DNA from: Faecalicatena faecalis
GTDB lineage: Bacteria; Bacillota; Clostridia; Lachnospirales; Lachnospiraceae
Length of the DNA: 64,000 bases
Assembly (NCBI RefSeq): GCF_012524165.2
Contig: NZ_JABACJ020000009.1
Coordinates: 1 to 64,000, forward strand
Reading direction: 5' to 3'
This document shows, in pieces, positions 8,475 to 18,410 of this stretch. Within the stretch, counting starts at the first letter, position 1, and each line of letters opens with the position of its first letter. Position numbers and translations under genes: made by a program. Under the pieces are notes generated by a model. It saw only the letters and a program-made list of their open reading frames with translations. It made no database searches and was not told the DNA's origin.

Positions 8475-8765
8475 AAACCGATGAGGAAGAGCAAGTACTT
8501 TCTGTACTTACCACACAGAGAGCCGCAGGTGGTGGGATTGCGGCAGGAAAAGACAGTCAGGAATGGGCTTCTGAGGGCGACCTGAAAAGTATAGTAGGTG
8601 AGCCGGAGAGCGTACTCCGTTAACAAAGTCGGCATATGTCAGTATGCGTGAGAGGATGCGTTTTAAGCATCAAGCTGGGTGGCACCGCAGGAGTTTTATA
8701 TATTTGATATTTTATACTCTTGTCCCTGCAATAAATTATTGTGAGGGATAAGGGTATTTTTTTAC
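8475..8765 (+). promoter_or_regulatory. T-box riboswitch, tryptophan specifier
   Basis: Hallmarks in order: the AGAGAGCCGCAGGTGGTG stem-I block, the specifier region GAA-TGG-GCTTCTGAG, and the T-box proper GGGTGGCACCGCAG (8677-8690), which pairs with the NCCA end of uncharged tRNA. Then comes a terminator stem (TCCCT...AGGGA) with a T-run ending near 8763. The specifier triplet reads UGG, codon for tryptophan. Uncharged tRNA-Trp should therefore switch on the downstream trpB-like gene, which is consistent with its product. Confidence 0.9.
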
Positions 8766-8802
8766 CTATTTATCCCGGAAAAGTTGAAAGGAGATTATGA
8801 AA

Positions 8803-10188
8803 ATGAACGAGAACAAAATTCCCTACAAAATTTATCTGGAAGAAAGCGAGATGCCGAAGGAATGGTACAATGTACGTGCCGATATGAAGAATAAGCCGGC
8901 TCCACTTTTAAATCCTGCTACATTAGAACCAATGACAGCAGAAGAACTTGGTGTTGTGTTCTGTGACGAGTTAGTAAAGCAGGAATTAGATAATGATAAC
9001 AGATATATTGAGATTCCGCAGAAAATCAGAGATTTTTATAAAATGTATCGTCCTGCACCGCTTGTTCGGGCATACTGTCTGGAGGAAAAGCTGCAGACAC
9101 CAGCAAAGATCTACTATAAGTTCGAGGGAAATAACACGAGCGGAAGCCATAAGCTGAATTCAGCGATAGCACAGGCTTATTATGCGAGGGATCAGGGCCT
9201 GAAAGGTGTGACTACGGAGACAGGAGCAGGACAGTGGGGCACTGCATTATCCATGGCTTGTTCATATCTCGACCTGGATTGCCAGGTATACATGGTAAAA
9301 TGTTCCTATGAACAGAAGCCATTCAGAAGAGAAGTGATGAGGACATACGGAGCAAGTGTGACACCGTCTCCGTCTGAGTCTACAGAGGTCGGCAGAAAGA
9401 TTCTGGCAGAGCATCCGGGAACATCAGGAAGTCTTGGATGTGCCATTTCAGAGGCGGTAGAGGTCGCTACTCATACAGAAGGATACAGATACGTTCTGGG
9501 AAGCGTATTAAGCCAGGTAATGCTGCATCAATCCATCATCGGCGTGGAGACAAAGATTGCAATGGACAAATACGGAATTAAGCCAGACATCATCATTGGC
9601 TGCGCAGGCGGCGGTTCCAATTTAGGGGGATTGATCTCTCCATTCATGGGTGAACAGTTAAGAGGAGAGGCAGTTTACCAGTTTATCGCAGTAGAGCCTG
9701 CATCCTGCCCGAGCCTGACACGAGGAGTATTTGCTTATGATTACTGTGATACCGGAATGGTATGCCCATTAGCGAAGATGTATACACTGGGAAGTGGATT
9801 TATCCCATCTGCGAACCATGCAGGCGGCCTAAGATATCACGGAATGAGTTCTATCTTGTCACAGCTTTATCATGATGGATACATGGAAGCGCGTTCAGTG
9901 GAGCAGACAGCAGTATTCGAGGCAGCGGAGCAGTTCGCAAGAGTAGAGGGAATCCTGCCGGCGCCGGAAAGCAGCCATGCAATTAAGGTTGCAATTGATG
10001 AAGCGATGAAGTGTAAGGAGACCGGAGAAGAGAAGACCATTCTCTTTGGACTGACTGGAACAGGATATTTTGATATGTATGCATACGAGAAATTCCATGA
10101 CGGACTGATGACAGATTACATTCCAACAGATGAGGATCTGAAAGCAGGATTCGATGGTATTCCGAGATTTCCTGGGAATATGGAATAG
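8803..10188 (+). CDS. trpB: Tryptophan synthase beta-like protein (TrpB2 type)
   Basis: PLP enzyme joining indole and serine to make tryptophan. The long N-terminal extension (about 60 residues before the RPAPLVRA block) and the KFEGNNTSGSHKLNSA motif with the PLP lysine mark the TrpB2 subfamily, which usually acts without a TrpA partner. The phosphate-binding GCAGGGSNLGG loop is present. No trpA or other trp gene is adjacent, so it may salvage indole. GGAG at 8790-8793 is 9 nt from ATG 8803 and only 3 nt from ATG 8797, so I favour 8803. Controlled by the Trp T-box. 461 aa, full length. Confidence 0.9.
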   Translation: MNENKIPYKIYLEESEMPKEWYNVRADMKNKPAPLLNPATLEPMTAEELGVVFCDELVKQELDNDNRYIEIPQKIRDFYKMYRPAPLVRAYCLEEKLQTPAKIYYKFEGNNTSGSHKLNSAIAQAYYARDQGLKGVTTETGAGQWGTALSMACSYLDLDCQVYMVKCSYEQKPFRREVMRTYGASVTPSPSESTEVGRKILAEHPGTSGSLGCAISEAVEVATHTEGYRYVLGSVLSQVMLHQSIIGVETKIAMDKYGIKPDIIIGCAGGGSNLGGLISPFMGEQLRGEAVYQFIAVEPASCPSLTRGVFAYDYCDTGMVCPLAKMYTLGSGFIPSANHAGGLRYHGMSSILSQLYHDGYMEARSVEQTAVFEAAEQFARVEGILPAPESSHAIKVAIDEAMKCKETGEEKTILFGLTGTGYFDMYAYEKFHDGLMTDYIPTDEDLKAGFDGIPRFPGNME

Positions 10189-10213
10189 AAACGAAGGACT
10201 TAAAGTCCGTAGA

Positions 10214-10258
10214 ATGGCCAATCTGCAGTACATTTAAGGGCTGCTGATTGGCTTTCTT
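10214..10258 (+). terminator. Terminator of the trpB transcript
   Basis: GCCAATC pairs with GATTGGC, extended inside by GCAG/CTGC; TTTCTTCT follows. Confidence 0.65.
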
Positions 10259-10333
10259 CTATATAAATGCAGGATGTGTTTTAATACTCAAAAATGAATT
10301 TTTTAAATTAAATAAAAAATATACAAAATTCTG

Positions 10334-10362
10334 TTGACATTTGAGGAAAAACATAGTATTAT
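10334..10362 (+). promoter_or_regulatory. tRNA-Leu promoter
   Basis: TTGACA, 17 nt, TATTAT, 41 nt upstream of the mature tRNA 5' end. Near-consensus and typical of a tRNA gene. Confidence 0.8.
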
Positions 10363-10402
10363 ATCATTTGTAACGAGGAAACAACAAAAAACGTTACGAA
10401 AT

Positions 10403-10487
10403 GCGGAAGTGTCGGAACTGGCAGACGAGCAAGACTAAGGATCTTGTGAGCAATGCGCTCGTGTGGGTTCAAGTCCCATCTTCCGCA
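10403..10487 (+). tRNA. tRNA-Leu (anticodon AAG)
   Basis: A complete class II cloverleaf of 85 nt. Acceptor GCGGAAG/CTTCCGC with discriminator A; D-arm with CTGGCAG; anticodon stem CAAGA/TCTTG around loop CTAAGGA; long variable arm GAGC/GCTC; T-arm TGGG-TTCAAGT-CCCA. The loop gives anticodon AAG, reading leucine CUU and, if A34 becomes inosine, also CUC. CCA is not encoded. The type is assigned from the loop and the leucine-like long variable arm. Confidence 0.93.
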
Positions 10488-10508
10488 TTCAATATTTAAA
10501 AAGCGATG

Positions 10509-10538
10509 AGAAACCTTAATTAAGAGGTTTCTTTTTTG
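10509..10538 (+). terminator. Terminator of tRNA-Leu
   Basis: AGAAACC...GGTTTCT stem with TTTTTT, 22 nt after the tRNA. Confidence 0.8.
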
Positions 10539-10679
10539 TTTTCTTTATTTAGATAGCAAGTCAGGGGAATCTATGTTAAAATGTGATTGTGAGAGCGGGT
10601 GCCGGGAGAATTCCGTTTTGAAGTACCGGCAGTACCTTTTACAGGCTTAAAATAAATCGAAAGATAATAGGAGGGCATC

Positions 10680-13469
10680 ATGCCGCGGTCACGAAAGAGA
10701 GCGTTGAGAAGCATAAGAATTTTTTTAATGTCTGTTTTATTTATAGGGCTGTTTTTTATAATAGGACAAAAAGTAAGGGCTCAGGAGGAGCGCGTGCTGC
10801 GGGTTGCCTTTCCAGATGTTCCGGGGTTCACAGAGGTGGATGAGCATGGGAACAGGCATGGACTGGTGGTAGATTATCTGAATGAAATCGCCAATTATAC
10901 CGGATGGAAGTATGAATATATTGACATATCAGACGGGTCGACCATGCTGAAGAATTTTTTGGATGGACAGTATGACTTGATGGGCGGAGCATATTATCTG
11001 GAAGGCGGGGAGGCGTATTATGCATATCCAGATTATAATACAGGTCATAGTAAATCTGTATTATTGGCCCGCAAGGACGATGAAAGTATTAAGAATTTTG
11101 ATTGGAAGAGCATTGATGGAAAGAAGATCGGTGTTTATAAAAATGCAAAGGAGAATCGGCGGCGTCTCGAAGTGGCGTTGGAGAGCAATGGCGTGGAGTG
11201 TACGATCGTAGAGTATGCTTATGACCAGATGAGAAATAAGAATCTGCATTATTATGTGGAGAATGGGGATGTGGATCTTTTACTGGTGAACAGCACAGAA
11301 GATAGCGGCAATCTACGTGTTGCAGAGGAATTTGATTCTCAGCCCCATTACATCGTGACTACACCGGGGAATCAGGAAGTGCTGGATGGACTGAATATGG
11401 CATTGGAGAAAATTACCGAGTCCAATCCGAATTTTGCAGAAGAGCGTTATGAAGCGAATTTTAAAGATGGCAGTATTGAAAGTATCTATCTGACAGAAGA
11501 GGAGGAGGCCTATATCCGGGATAAGAAGACGGTATCTGTTGCGGTCGTGAGGGATTGGCATCCGCTTTTCTGTAAGGAGTCAGAACATGATATCCATAAT
11601 GGAATCATACCGGACGTACTGGATAAAGTAAGTGAGTTTACAGGGCTTGAGTTTACCTATCTGTATGTAGAGGGATATAATGAAGCATTAGAACTTGTTC
11701 AACAGGGAAAAGCCGATATGCTGGGAGCTTTTCTTGGGAAGGAAGCCGAAGGAATTGTAAAGAATATGGCATTGTCTACGCCGTACGCTACTTTTAATGA
11801 TATCATCGCAAGGAATAAGAAGGTCAGTTACCCGTCAGACGGTCTGACAGGGGCAATCCTTGAGGGTCGTGAGATGCCCGACAATATCAAGGCGGCCCGG
11901 GTAAAGTATTATAAGAATACAAATGAGGCACTTAAGGCAGTCAACCATGGGGAGGTCGATTTTTTCTATGGGGTTTCGCATCATATTGAGCGGGCTATCC
12001 AGCAGCACCATTATACGAATGTGATTCCTAATACCCTGGTGAACGATCTGAACCATATGAGCTTTGCTCTCAAAAGCCCAGTTAAGACGGAGCTGCTGAC
12101 CGTGCTCAATAAGTCCATCAGCAGTATGACAAGTGAGGAGAAGGATGCTCTGACTACCCAGAACATGATTTCTGTCGGCAGTGGAAGTGTATCGATTGTG
12201 GAACTGATTTACAGTGCCCCGGTGAAGTTTGTATCTATCATTGGGGGTGTTGCATTGCTCCTTGTTCTTTTAGCCGGGGCGGTCGCGGTCTCAAGAATTC
12301 ATGCGGCAAGAATGCAGAGCAGTCTTGAGAAGGCGGAAGCGGCCAACAGGGCCAAGGGAGAATTCCTCTCCCGTATGAGTCATGAGATTCGGACTCCAAT
12401 GAACGCAATCGTTGGATTGAGCGATTTGACTTGTATGATGGAAGGAGTGCCTAAGAAGGCCCATGAGAATTTGATGAAGATTCGTACCTCCTGCCATTAC
12501 CTTTTAAGCCTGATCAGCGATATTCTGGATATGAGCCGCATTGAGAGCGGGATGATGACAATTGCGGATGAGCCATTTTCGATAGGCAGGCTTATGGATG
12601 AACTGGAAAGTATGATGACAGCAGATGCCAGACGGCGGAAGCTGAATTTCAATATGGAACTAAATCTTGGAGCTGATATTCTTAAGGGAGATGCAGTCCG
12701 GTTAAAACAGGTGCTTACGAACCTGATTTCGAATGCGTTTAAATTCACGCCTTCGGGTGGAACTGTCCGTGTATGTGTGACATTGGAGGAGCAGGATGGG
12801 GAACATGTTGTCTATCATTTTCAGGTCATTGATAATGGAGTCGGGATTTCAAAAGAGAATCAGGAGCGGATATTCGGCGCATTTGAACAGGTAGGACCGA
12901 ACTATTCCAAGAGTCAGGGGACAGGACTTGGACTTGCAATCAGTAAGACCATTGTGCAGTTAATGGGCGGGGAATTAAAGCTCAGAAGCGAACCAGGGCA
13001 TGGCAGTGAATTTTATTTTACAGCTGCTTTCCCGATCGGAGTCATGGAAGAGGAACAACCGGAGACGATGCAGGCGCATTATCTGGAAGGGAAGACAATC
13101 CTTCTTGCAGAGGATAATGACTTGAATGCGGAGATTTCTATAGAACTGCTTAAAATGCAGGGTGCAGAAGTGTGTCGGGCCGCGAATGGAGAAGCGGCAG
13201 TGGAGCTATTTGATAAGAGCAGACCTGGGCAGTATCAGGCAATCCTTATGGATATTCAGATGCCTGTCATGGATGGATTGACAGCATGCCGTAGAATTCG
13301 TGGCATGGAACGTCAGGATGCAAAGGCAATCCCGATCATCGCCATGACAGCAAATTCCTTTAAAGAGGATGAAGATGCAGCTCTGGCTGCAGGTATGGAT
13401 GATTTCCTGACAAAGCCGGTAGATGTATCACAGCTTTATCAGGTACTGAAAAAGGCGATAGACAGATAA
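10680..13469 (+). CDS. Hybrid sensor histidine kinase with two periplasmic solute-binding domains
   Basis: BvgS/EvgS-like signal transducer, 929 aa. Order: signal/anchor helix (about 12-32); two tandem SBP_bac_3-type extracellular modules (about 38-270 and 280-505); transmembrane helix (about 520-545, [16 protein letters not shown]); HisKA with phospho-acceptor His in [21 protein letters not shown]; HATPase_c with [14 protein letters not shown] and [11 protein letters not shown]-terminal receiver with phospho-Asp in [13 protein letters not shown]. There is no HPt domain, so phosphate must pass to another protein or the receiver acts as a sink. It probably senses an amino acid or similar small solute. 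It stands alone with its own AGGAGGG site; its response regulator is not identifiable here. Confidence 0.9.
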   Translation: MPRSRKRALRSIRIFLMSVLFIGLFFIIGQKVRAQEERVLRVAFPDVPGFTEVDEHGNRHGLVVDYLNEIANYTGWKYEYIDISDGSTMLKNFLDGQYDLMGGAYYLEGGEAYYAYPDYNTGHSKSVLLARKDDESIKNFDWKSIDGKKIGVYKNAKENRRRLEVALESNGVECTIVEYAYDQMRNKNLHYYVENGDVDLLLVNSTEDSGNLRVAEEFDSQPHYIVTTPGNQEVLDGLNMALEKITESNPNFAEERYEANFKDGSIESIYLTEEEEAYIRDKKTVSVAVVRDWHPLFCKESEHDIHNGIIPDVLDKVSEFTGLEFTYLYVEGYNEALELVQQGKADMLGAFLGKEAEGIVKNMALSTPYATFNDIIARNKKVSYPSDGLTGAILEGREMPDNIKAARVKYYKNTNEALKAVNHGEVDFFYGVSHHIERAIQQHHYTNVIPNTLVNDLNHMSFALKSPVKTELLTVLNKSISSMTSEEKDALTTQNMISVGSGSVSIVELIYSAPVKFVSIIGGVALLLVLLAGAVAVSRIHAARMQSSLEKAEAANRAKGEFLSRMSHEIRTPMNAIVGLSDLTCMMEGVPKKAHENLMKIRTSCHYLLSLISDILDMSRIESGMMTIADEPFSIGRLMDELESMMTADARRRKLNFNMELNLGADILKGDAVRLKQVLTNLISNAFKFTPSGGTVRVCVTLEEQDGEHVVYHFQVIDNGVGISKENQERIFGAFEQVGPNYSKSQGTGLGLAISKTIVQLMGGELKLRSEPGHGSEFYFTAAFPIGVMEEEQPETMQAHYLEGKTILLAEDNDLNAEISIELLKMQGAEVCRAANGEAAVELFDKSRPGQYQAILMDIQMPVMDGLTACRRIRGMERQDAKAIPIIAMTANSFKEDEDAALAAGMDDFLTKPVDVSQLYQVLKKAIDR

Positions 13470-13480
13470 ATATTCATAAT

Positions 13481-13532
13481 AAGGCGGAGAGCAGTATGGT
13501 GATATGACACCACAGCGGCTCTCCGCCTTTTA
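13481..13532. terminator. Bidirectional terminator
   Basis: AAGGCGGAGAGC pairs with GCTCTCCGCCTT, flanked by A- and T-rich ends, between the convergent hybrid kinase and AraC genes. Its right edge touches the araC stop codon. Confidence 0.85.
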
Positions 13533-14363
13533 TGTATCCTGATGGTTTTTTCTGTATGCGGCAGGGGTCAGTCCTGTGTAGCGCTTGAAGGACTGGGAAA
13601 AATAATTGGCAGAGGAAAACCCGGTGGTATGTGCAATCTGTGTGATACTGAAATCAGTAGATTTCAGTAGCTCCTTGCTGTGAAGGATTCTCCGCTCTAA
13701 TAGGTATGTGATGGGGGAGATTCCAAAGGCTCTGTTGAACAAATGGGAAAGATAGTATTTATTCAAGTGAGAGACCTCAGCTAAGGTGTCTAATGTGATA
13801 TTTTCCTGGTAATGCGTGTCAATATAATATTTGAGGGTCTCACATTCCGCAGGAATATTCTTTGAGGAATAGGGGGTGAACTGATTGCCGCTGATTCTCA
13901 GTATTTTTAGGAGCAGTATACTTAAAAAGTGCTGACAGATCAGTTCGGAGGAGATGCGATGGCCGCGGGCCTCGTCCAGCATCATCTGCATGAGCGGGAG
14001 GCAGGCCTCCTTCTGCTTGTGGAAATCATAGACGCGGTAAGCCCCATATTCACTTCCTGCGAATTGAAAATGGAGATTATCGATTCCCAGCACAATATAG
14101 GTGAGAGGATGTGTCTGTGAGGATTTCTCTGTGTGACGGATATTGGGGTTGATTAAAATCAGAGAATCCCTGCCGATGGGAATCTCTTCAGATTCTGTGC
14201 AAAAATATCCCTGCCCGTCCTGGACATAGAAAAGTTCTGCGAAGCTGTGGGAATGAAACATGCTGATCCAGTCGTTCCCATAGGTTGCCGAAGAAATATA
14301 AAGCAGTCGTTCCAATGGCTGCTGGTTGTATAGGTCAGTAAGAGAGTATTGAATATGTGCCAT
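13530..14363 (-). CDS. AraC family transcriptional regulator of the lacto-N-biose locus
   Basis: Sugar-responsive DNA-binding regulator, 277 aa. The N-terminal cupin-like sensing domain (FHSHSFAELFYVQDGQG) is followed by a C-terminal double helix-turn-helix (LDTLAEVSHLNKYYLSHLFNRAFGISP and FSITQIAHTTGFSSANYFSQSFKRYTGLTPAAYR). Ribosome site AAGGAG precedes the ATG. It is transcribed divergently from the GH112 phosphorylase operon across a 266-bp shared promoter region, so it most likely activates that operon. The inducer is not known; a Gal-HexNAc disaccharide or its products are likely. Confidence 0.88.
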   Translation of the reverse strand: MAHIQYSLTDLYNQQPLERLLYISSATYGNDWISMFHSHSFAELFYVQDGQGYFCTESEEIPIGRDSLILINPNIRHTEKSSQTHPLTYIVLGIDNLHFQFAGSEYGAYRVYDFHKQKEACLPLMQMMLDEARGHRISSELICQHFLSILLLKILRISGNQFTPYSSKNIPAECETLKYYIDTHYQENITLDTLAEVSHLNKYYLSHLFNRAFGISPITYLLERRILHSKELLKSTDFSITQIAHTTGFSSANYFSQSFKRYTGLTPAAYRKNHQDT

Positions 14364-14423
14364 ATGAAAACTCCTTGTCGGTTTTTGTAGAATTTTACAT
14401 GGAAATCTGTCTTGGTCTCATTT

Positions 14424-14452
14424 ATCATAACATTTCTCTTGAATAAAGACAA
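14424..14452 (-). promoter_or_regulatory. Promoter of the AraC regulator gene
   Basis: On the minus strand TTGTCT, 17 nt, TATGAT. Confidence 0.55.
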
Positions 14453-14481
14453 GATATATAACTTTTAGAGCAATAAATAAG

Positions 14482-14552
14482 TTGATACGGGTCATTTAAA
14501 TTCGTATACTTGAAATAAATAATTGTGCAAATGCTATAAAAAATGATATAAT
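14482..14552 (+). promoter_or_regulatory. Two candidate promoters of the GH112 operon
   Basis: P1: TTGATA (14482-14487), 17 nt, TATACT (14505-14510). P2: TTGTGC (14523-14528), 18 nt, TATAAT (14547-14552). P2 has a good -10 but a weak -35, as is usual for an AraC-activated promoter. They lie back to back with the araC promoter. Confidence 0.6.
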
Positions 14553-14629
14553 GAAATAAATAATTTGTATAAAGTGAAAAATGGATTCAACGAGTTGGCA
14601 CAGTCTCGTTATGTAAAAGGAGACAAATT

Positions 14630-16795
14630 ATGGAAAGCAATTTATCTTTTGGTCGTGTAACGATTCCGACAGATGTGGATGTAGTACCTCAGACAAAAGA
14701 AATCTTAAAGCGTTGGGGAGCAGATGCCATACGTGACTGTGATGGGACAGACTTTCCAGAAGAATTACGCGATGTGAATGCCAAAGTCTATTCTACATAT
14801 TATACAACAAGAAAAGACAATGCGTGGGCAAAAGCCAATATGGATGAAGTACAGCAAATGTACATCATGACAGATTTTCATACGGCCTGCGAAGAGACCC
14901 TTAAGATACATCTTATGGATCATCTCTATCCAGACATGCTTGCGGTGAATACTCATGATGATATCAAGCGCTGGTGGGAGGTCATTGACCGAACGACAGG
15001 ACAAGTCGTTCCTTATGGCGAGTGGACATATGATGAGGAGTCCGGTGATGTCATCATACATCCGGCAGATTTATTCCATGATTATACGGTGAGCTTTCTT
15101 ACCTATATTATGTGGGATCCGGTACATATGTATAACGCAGTGACGAATGGCTGGAAGGACGTGGAGAAGCAGATTACATTTGATGTAAGGCAGCCTAAGA
15201 CAAAAGCGTATTCTATGCAGCGTCTCCGCAGATATCTGGAGGATAATCCTCATGTGGATGTGATTCGTTATACGACTTTTTTCCATCAGTTCACCCTGAT
15301 TTTTGATGAACTCGCAAGAGAGAAGTATGTAGACTGGTATGGATATTCTGCATCGGTCAGCCCATATATATTAGAGCAGTTCGAGCAGGAGGTTGGCTAT
15401 AAGTTCCGTCCCGAATTCATCATAGACCAGGGATATATGAACAATACTTATCGGATTCCTTCCAAGGAGTTCCAGGATTTTCAGAGCTTTCAGAGAAGAG
15501 AAGTGGCCAAGCTTGCAAAAGAGATGGTGGATATTACCCATGAGTATGGCAAAGAGGCCATGATGTTCTTAGGAGACCATTGGATCGGCATGGAGCCGTT
15601 CATGGATGAGTTCAAAAGTATTGGGCTGGATGCTGTCGTAGGAAGTGTGGGCAATGGTGCTACACTTAGACTGATTAGCGACATCAAGGGAGTGGATTAC
15701 ACAGAGGGACGTTTCCTTCCGTATTTCTTCCCGGATGTATTCCATGAAGGCGGAGATCCAGTCAAGGAAGCGAAGTTCAACTGGGTGACTGCAAGACGTG
15801 CAATCTTAAGAAGTCCGATTGACCGGATCGGCTACGGCGGATATCTAAAGCTCGCGTTACAGTTCCCAGAATTCATAGATTATGTAGAGTCTGTATGCAA
15901 TGAATTCAGGGTCTTATATGAGAATATCAAAGGAACGACACCTTATTGCGTGAAGAGAGTCGCCGTACTGAACTGCTGGGGCAGGATGCGTGCATGGGGC
16001 AATCACATGGTACATCATGCAATCTATCATAAGCAGAATTACTCTTATGCAGGAATCATCGAGGCATTGAGCGGTGCACCGTTCGATGTGAAGTTCATCA
16101 ACTTTGATGATATCAGAGAGAACCCGGATATTTTGAAAGATATCGATGTGCTCCTTAATATCGGAGATGCTGATACCGCATATACAGGCGGCGAGAATTG
16201 GATCGATGAGAAGGTCGTGACAGCAGTGAAACGCTTTATATATGAAGGAGGCGGATTCATCGGTGTGGGAGAACCGACAGCCCATCAGTGGGAGGGACGG
16301 TTCATTCAGCTGGCAAGCGTTCTGGGAATTGAGAAGGAGAATGGCATGACTCTGAACAGGGATAAGTATAACTGGGAAGAGCATGAACATTTCATTACAG
16401 AGGATGTCAAGGAAGAGATTGATTTTGGGGAAGGCAAGAAGAGCATTTATGCACTAGATGGAACGACCATTCTCTGTCAGAGAGAGAAGGAAGTACAGCT
16501 CGCTGTACATGAATTCGGAAAGGGAAGAAGTGTGTATATCAGTGGACTCCCATACAGTTTTGAGAACAGCAGGCTTCTTTATCGGGCGGTCATCTGGTCT
16601 GCATCAGATGAAGAGAACCTCAAGAGATGGTTCAGCAGTAATTATAATGTAGAAGTACATGCCTATGTTGCGAACGGAAAGTACTGTGTAGTGAATAACA
16701 CCTATGAAGAGCAGGACACCGTTGTATATAAGGGAGATGGAAGCAGCTTCCCGCTTCACATGGAGGCGAATGAGATTATTTGGTACACCATTTAA
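14630..16795 (+). CDS. lnpA: GH112 phosphorylase: galacto-N-biose/lacto-N-biose phosphorylase
   Basis: Cytoplasmic enzyme that cleaves Gal-beta-1,3-GalNAc or Gal-beta-1,3-GlcNAc with phosphate to galactose-1-phosphate and free HexNAc, conserving bond energy. At 721 aa it matches GH112 along its length: FGRVTIPTDVDV start, TIM-barrel core, and FLGDHWIGMEP, whose Asp (residue 316) corresponds to the expected catalytic acid. A glutamine-amidotransferase-like domain follows (about 440-660) and a C-terminal beta domain ends in NEIIWYTI. Some GH112 members act on galactosyl-rhamnose; the HexNAc kinase in the same operon argues for the HexNAc disaccharide. No signal peptide. GGAGACAAATT precedes the ATG. 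First gene of the operon. Confidence 0.93.
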   Translation: MESNLSFGRVTIPTDVDVVPQTKEILKRWGADAIRDCDGTDFPEELRDVNAKVYSTYYTTRKDNAWAKANMDEVQQMYIMTDFHTACEETLKIHLMDHLYPDMLAVNTHDDIKRWWEVIDRTTGQVVPYGEWTYDEESGDVIIHPADLFHDYTVSFLTYIMWDPVHMYNAVTNGWKDVEKQITFDVRQPKTKAYSMQRLRRYLEDNPHVDVIRYTTFFHQFTLIFDELAREKYVDWYGYSASVSPYILEQFEQEVGYKFRPEFIIDQGYMNNTYRIPSKEFQDFQSFQRREVAKLAKEMVDITHEYGKEAMMFLGDHWIGMEPFMDEFKSIGLDAVVGSVGNGATLRLISDIKGVDYTEGRFLPYFFPDVFHEGGDPVKEAKFNWVTARRAILRSPIDRIGYGGYLKLALQFPEFIDYVESVCNEFRVLYENIKGTTPYCVKRVAVLNCWGRMRAWGNHMVHHAIYHKQNYSYAGIIEALSGAPFDVKFINFDDIRENPDILKDIDVLLNIGDADTAYTGGENWIDEKVVTAVKRFIYEGGGFIGVGEPTAHQWEGRFIQLASVLGIEKENGMTLNRDKYNWEEHEHFITEDVKEEIDFGEGKKSIYALDGTTILCQREKEVQLAVHEFGKGRSVYISGLPYSFENSRLLYRAVIWSASDEENLKRWFSSNYNVEVHAYVANGKYCVVNNTYEEQDTVVYKGDGSSFPLHMEANEIIWYTI

Positions 16796-16803
16796 GTGAA
16801 TTT

Positions 16804-16857
16804 AAGGACAGCGAAAGCGTTCTTAAAATATCTCTGCAGGAAAAAGGTCCGCAGAGG
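16804..16857 (+). other. Intercistronic hairpins between GH112 and the binding-protein gene
   Basis: Two small stems, TTAAGGAC...TTCTTAA around a GCGAAAGC loop and CTCTGC...GCAGAG. Neither has a T-run. They may protect or process the mRNA so that binding-protein levels differ from phosphorylase levels. Confidence 0.4.
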
Positions 16858-16889
16858 GAAAATATTAATTAACAGGGAGGAAAAATGTT

Positions 16890-18239
16890 ATGAAAAGAAA
16901 ACTAGTAAGCGTGCTGCTTTGTGTAACAATGGTTGGAACACTGGCAGTCGGATGCGGCGGCAAAAAGGATGAAGGCAAATCAGACGAAGCTTCCAAGGAT
17001 TCCGGCAAAGACGGACAGGTGCTGAAAGTAGCAGCATTTGAAGGCGGTTACGGTGCGGATATGTGGGAAGAAGTCAAGACTGCATTCGAAGAGACGCACG
17101 AAGGCGTAACAGTTGAGCTGACCGTTGACAAGAAGATTGAAGATGTCATCAGCCCAAGCATGAAAGCCGGAGATTATCCTGACGTTGTTCACTGTGCAAC
17201 AGGACGTGAAGCAGGTCTTACAGAGACACTGACCAAGGAAAAAGGTCTTCTTGAACTCACAGACGTACTGGATATGACAGTTCCGGGCGAAGATGTGAAA
17301 GTAAAAGACAAGATTCTTCCAGGATTCCTGGACACATTGGGAACCATGCCTTATGGCGACGGCGTAACATACTACGCACCAATGTTCTACAGCCCATGTG
17401 GATTATTCTACAATGCAGGTCTGTTAAAGGAAAAAGGATGGGAAGTTCCGACAACATGGGATGAGATGTGGGAATTAGGTGACAAGGCGAAGGCAGAAGG
17501 CATCTCCTTATTCACATACCCGACACCTGGATACTTTGATGCATTTACATATGCACTTCTTGAGTCATCAGGCGGAGCAGATTTCTACAATGAAGCAATG
17601 ACATACAAAGATGGTATCTGGGAGACACCGGAGGCTACCGCTGTATTTGATACAGTTGGGATGCTTGCAAAGTACACAGAACCTACGACAGTAGCAAATG
17701 CTAACAACGATAACTTTACAAAGAATCAGCAGTTGATTCTCGACAACAAAGCAATCTTCTGTCCGAATGGAACATGGCTTCCAGGAGAGATGAAGGATGC
17801 TCCGAGAGCAGACGGATTCGAATGGGGATTCACAGCAGTTCCTGCAGTTTCCAAAGATCAGAAGCCATCTTCTTTCACATTCTTCGAGCAGATGTGGATT
17901 CCTGCAGAAGCACAGAACCAGGATCTTGCAAAAGAGTGGGTTGCATTTATGTATTCTGATAAAGCAGCTGATATCTTCGCAAAATCAGGCGCTGTACAGC
18001 CAATCGCAGGTATGGCAGACAAACTGGATGCAGACAGCCAGTTATACTATCACATTTATGACAATGATGCAGCAGTTGCAGTTATGGGCGGATTCGCAGC
18101 AACAGATCCTGTAGAGGGTGTTTCTATGACAGATTCTCTGTTCAACGCAGTAAACAGCGTAATGAGCGGTGACAAGACAGTGAAAGACTGGCAGGCAGAT
18201 GTAGAAGCTGCAAGCGACAAACTGAGAGATGCAATGTAA
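16890..18239 (+). CDS. Sugar ABC transporter substrate-binding lipoprotein (GNB/LNB import)
   Basis: Extracellular binding protein, 449 aa, family 1 (SBP_bac_1). Signal peptide with lipobox LAVG-Cys (Cys22), then a Gly/Lys/Asp-rich tether to about residue 45, then the two-lobed binding domain with many aromatic residues. AGGGAGG precedes the ATG. It lies between the GH112 phosphorylase and two permeases, so its ligand is expected to be the Gal-HexNAc disaccharide split by the phosphorylase. The ATPase (an MsmK-type shared subunit) is not encoded in the operon, as usual in this family. Confidence 0.9.
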   Translation: MKRKLVSVLLCVTMVGTLAVGCGGKKDEGKSDEASKDSGKDGQVLKVAAFEGGYGADMWEEVKTAFEETHEGVTVELTVDKKIEDVISPSMKAGDYPDVVHCATGREAGLTETLTKEKGLLELTDVLDMTVPGEDVKVKDKILPGFLDTLGTMPYGDGVTYYAPMFYSPCGLFYNAGLLKEKGWEVPTTWDEMWELGDKAKAEGISLFTYPTPGYFDAFTYALLESSGGADFYNEAMTYKDGIWETPEATAVFDTVGMLAKYTEPTTVANANNDNFTKNQQLILDNKAIFCPNGTWLPGEMKDAPRADGFEWGFTAVPAVSKDQKPSSFTFFEQMWIPAEAQNQDLAKEWVAFMYSDKAADIFAKSGAVQPIAGMADKLDADSQLYYHIYDNDAAVAVMGGFAATDPVEGVSMTDSLFNAVNSVMSGDKTVKDWQADVEAASDKLRDAM

Positions 18240-18323
18240 TGAAAGCATTATTTCGATAGGACGCTGCTTCGTCGAAACATTGTTTCAATGAAACGTTACT
18301 GAAGGAATTCAGTGAGAGACTTT

Positions 18324-18375
18324 AAAGCGGCAGGGAACACAGATGGAGGTATTCCAGGCGTGTTCCCTGCGCTTT
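18324..18375 (+). other. Strong intercistronic stem-loop after the binding-protein gene
   Basis: AAAGCG-CAGGGAACAC pairs with GTGTTCCCTG-CGCTTT, a 16-bp stem with one bulged G. No T-run follows, only ATCAT. The likely role is partial termination or 3'-end protection, giving more binding protein than permease. Confidence 0.55.
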
Positions 18376-18410
18376 ATCATACATAGCGCACGGGGATAGG
18401 AGGTATATGT

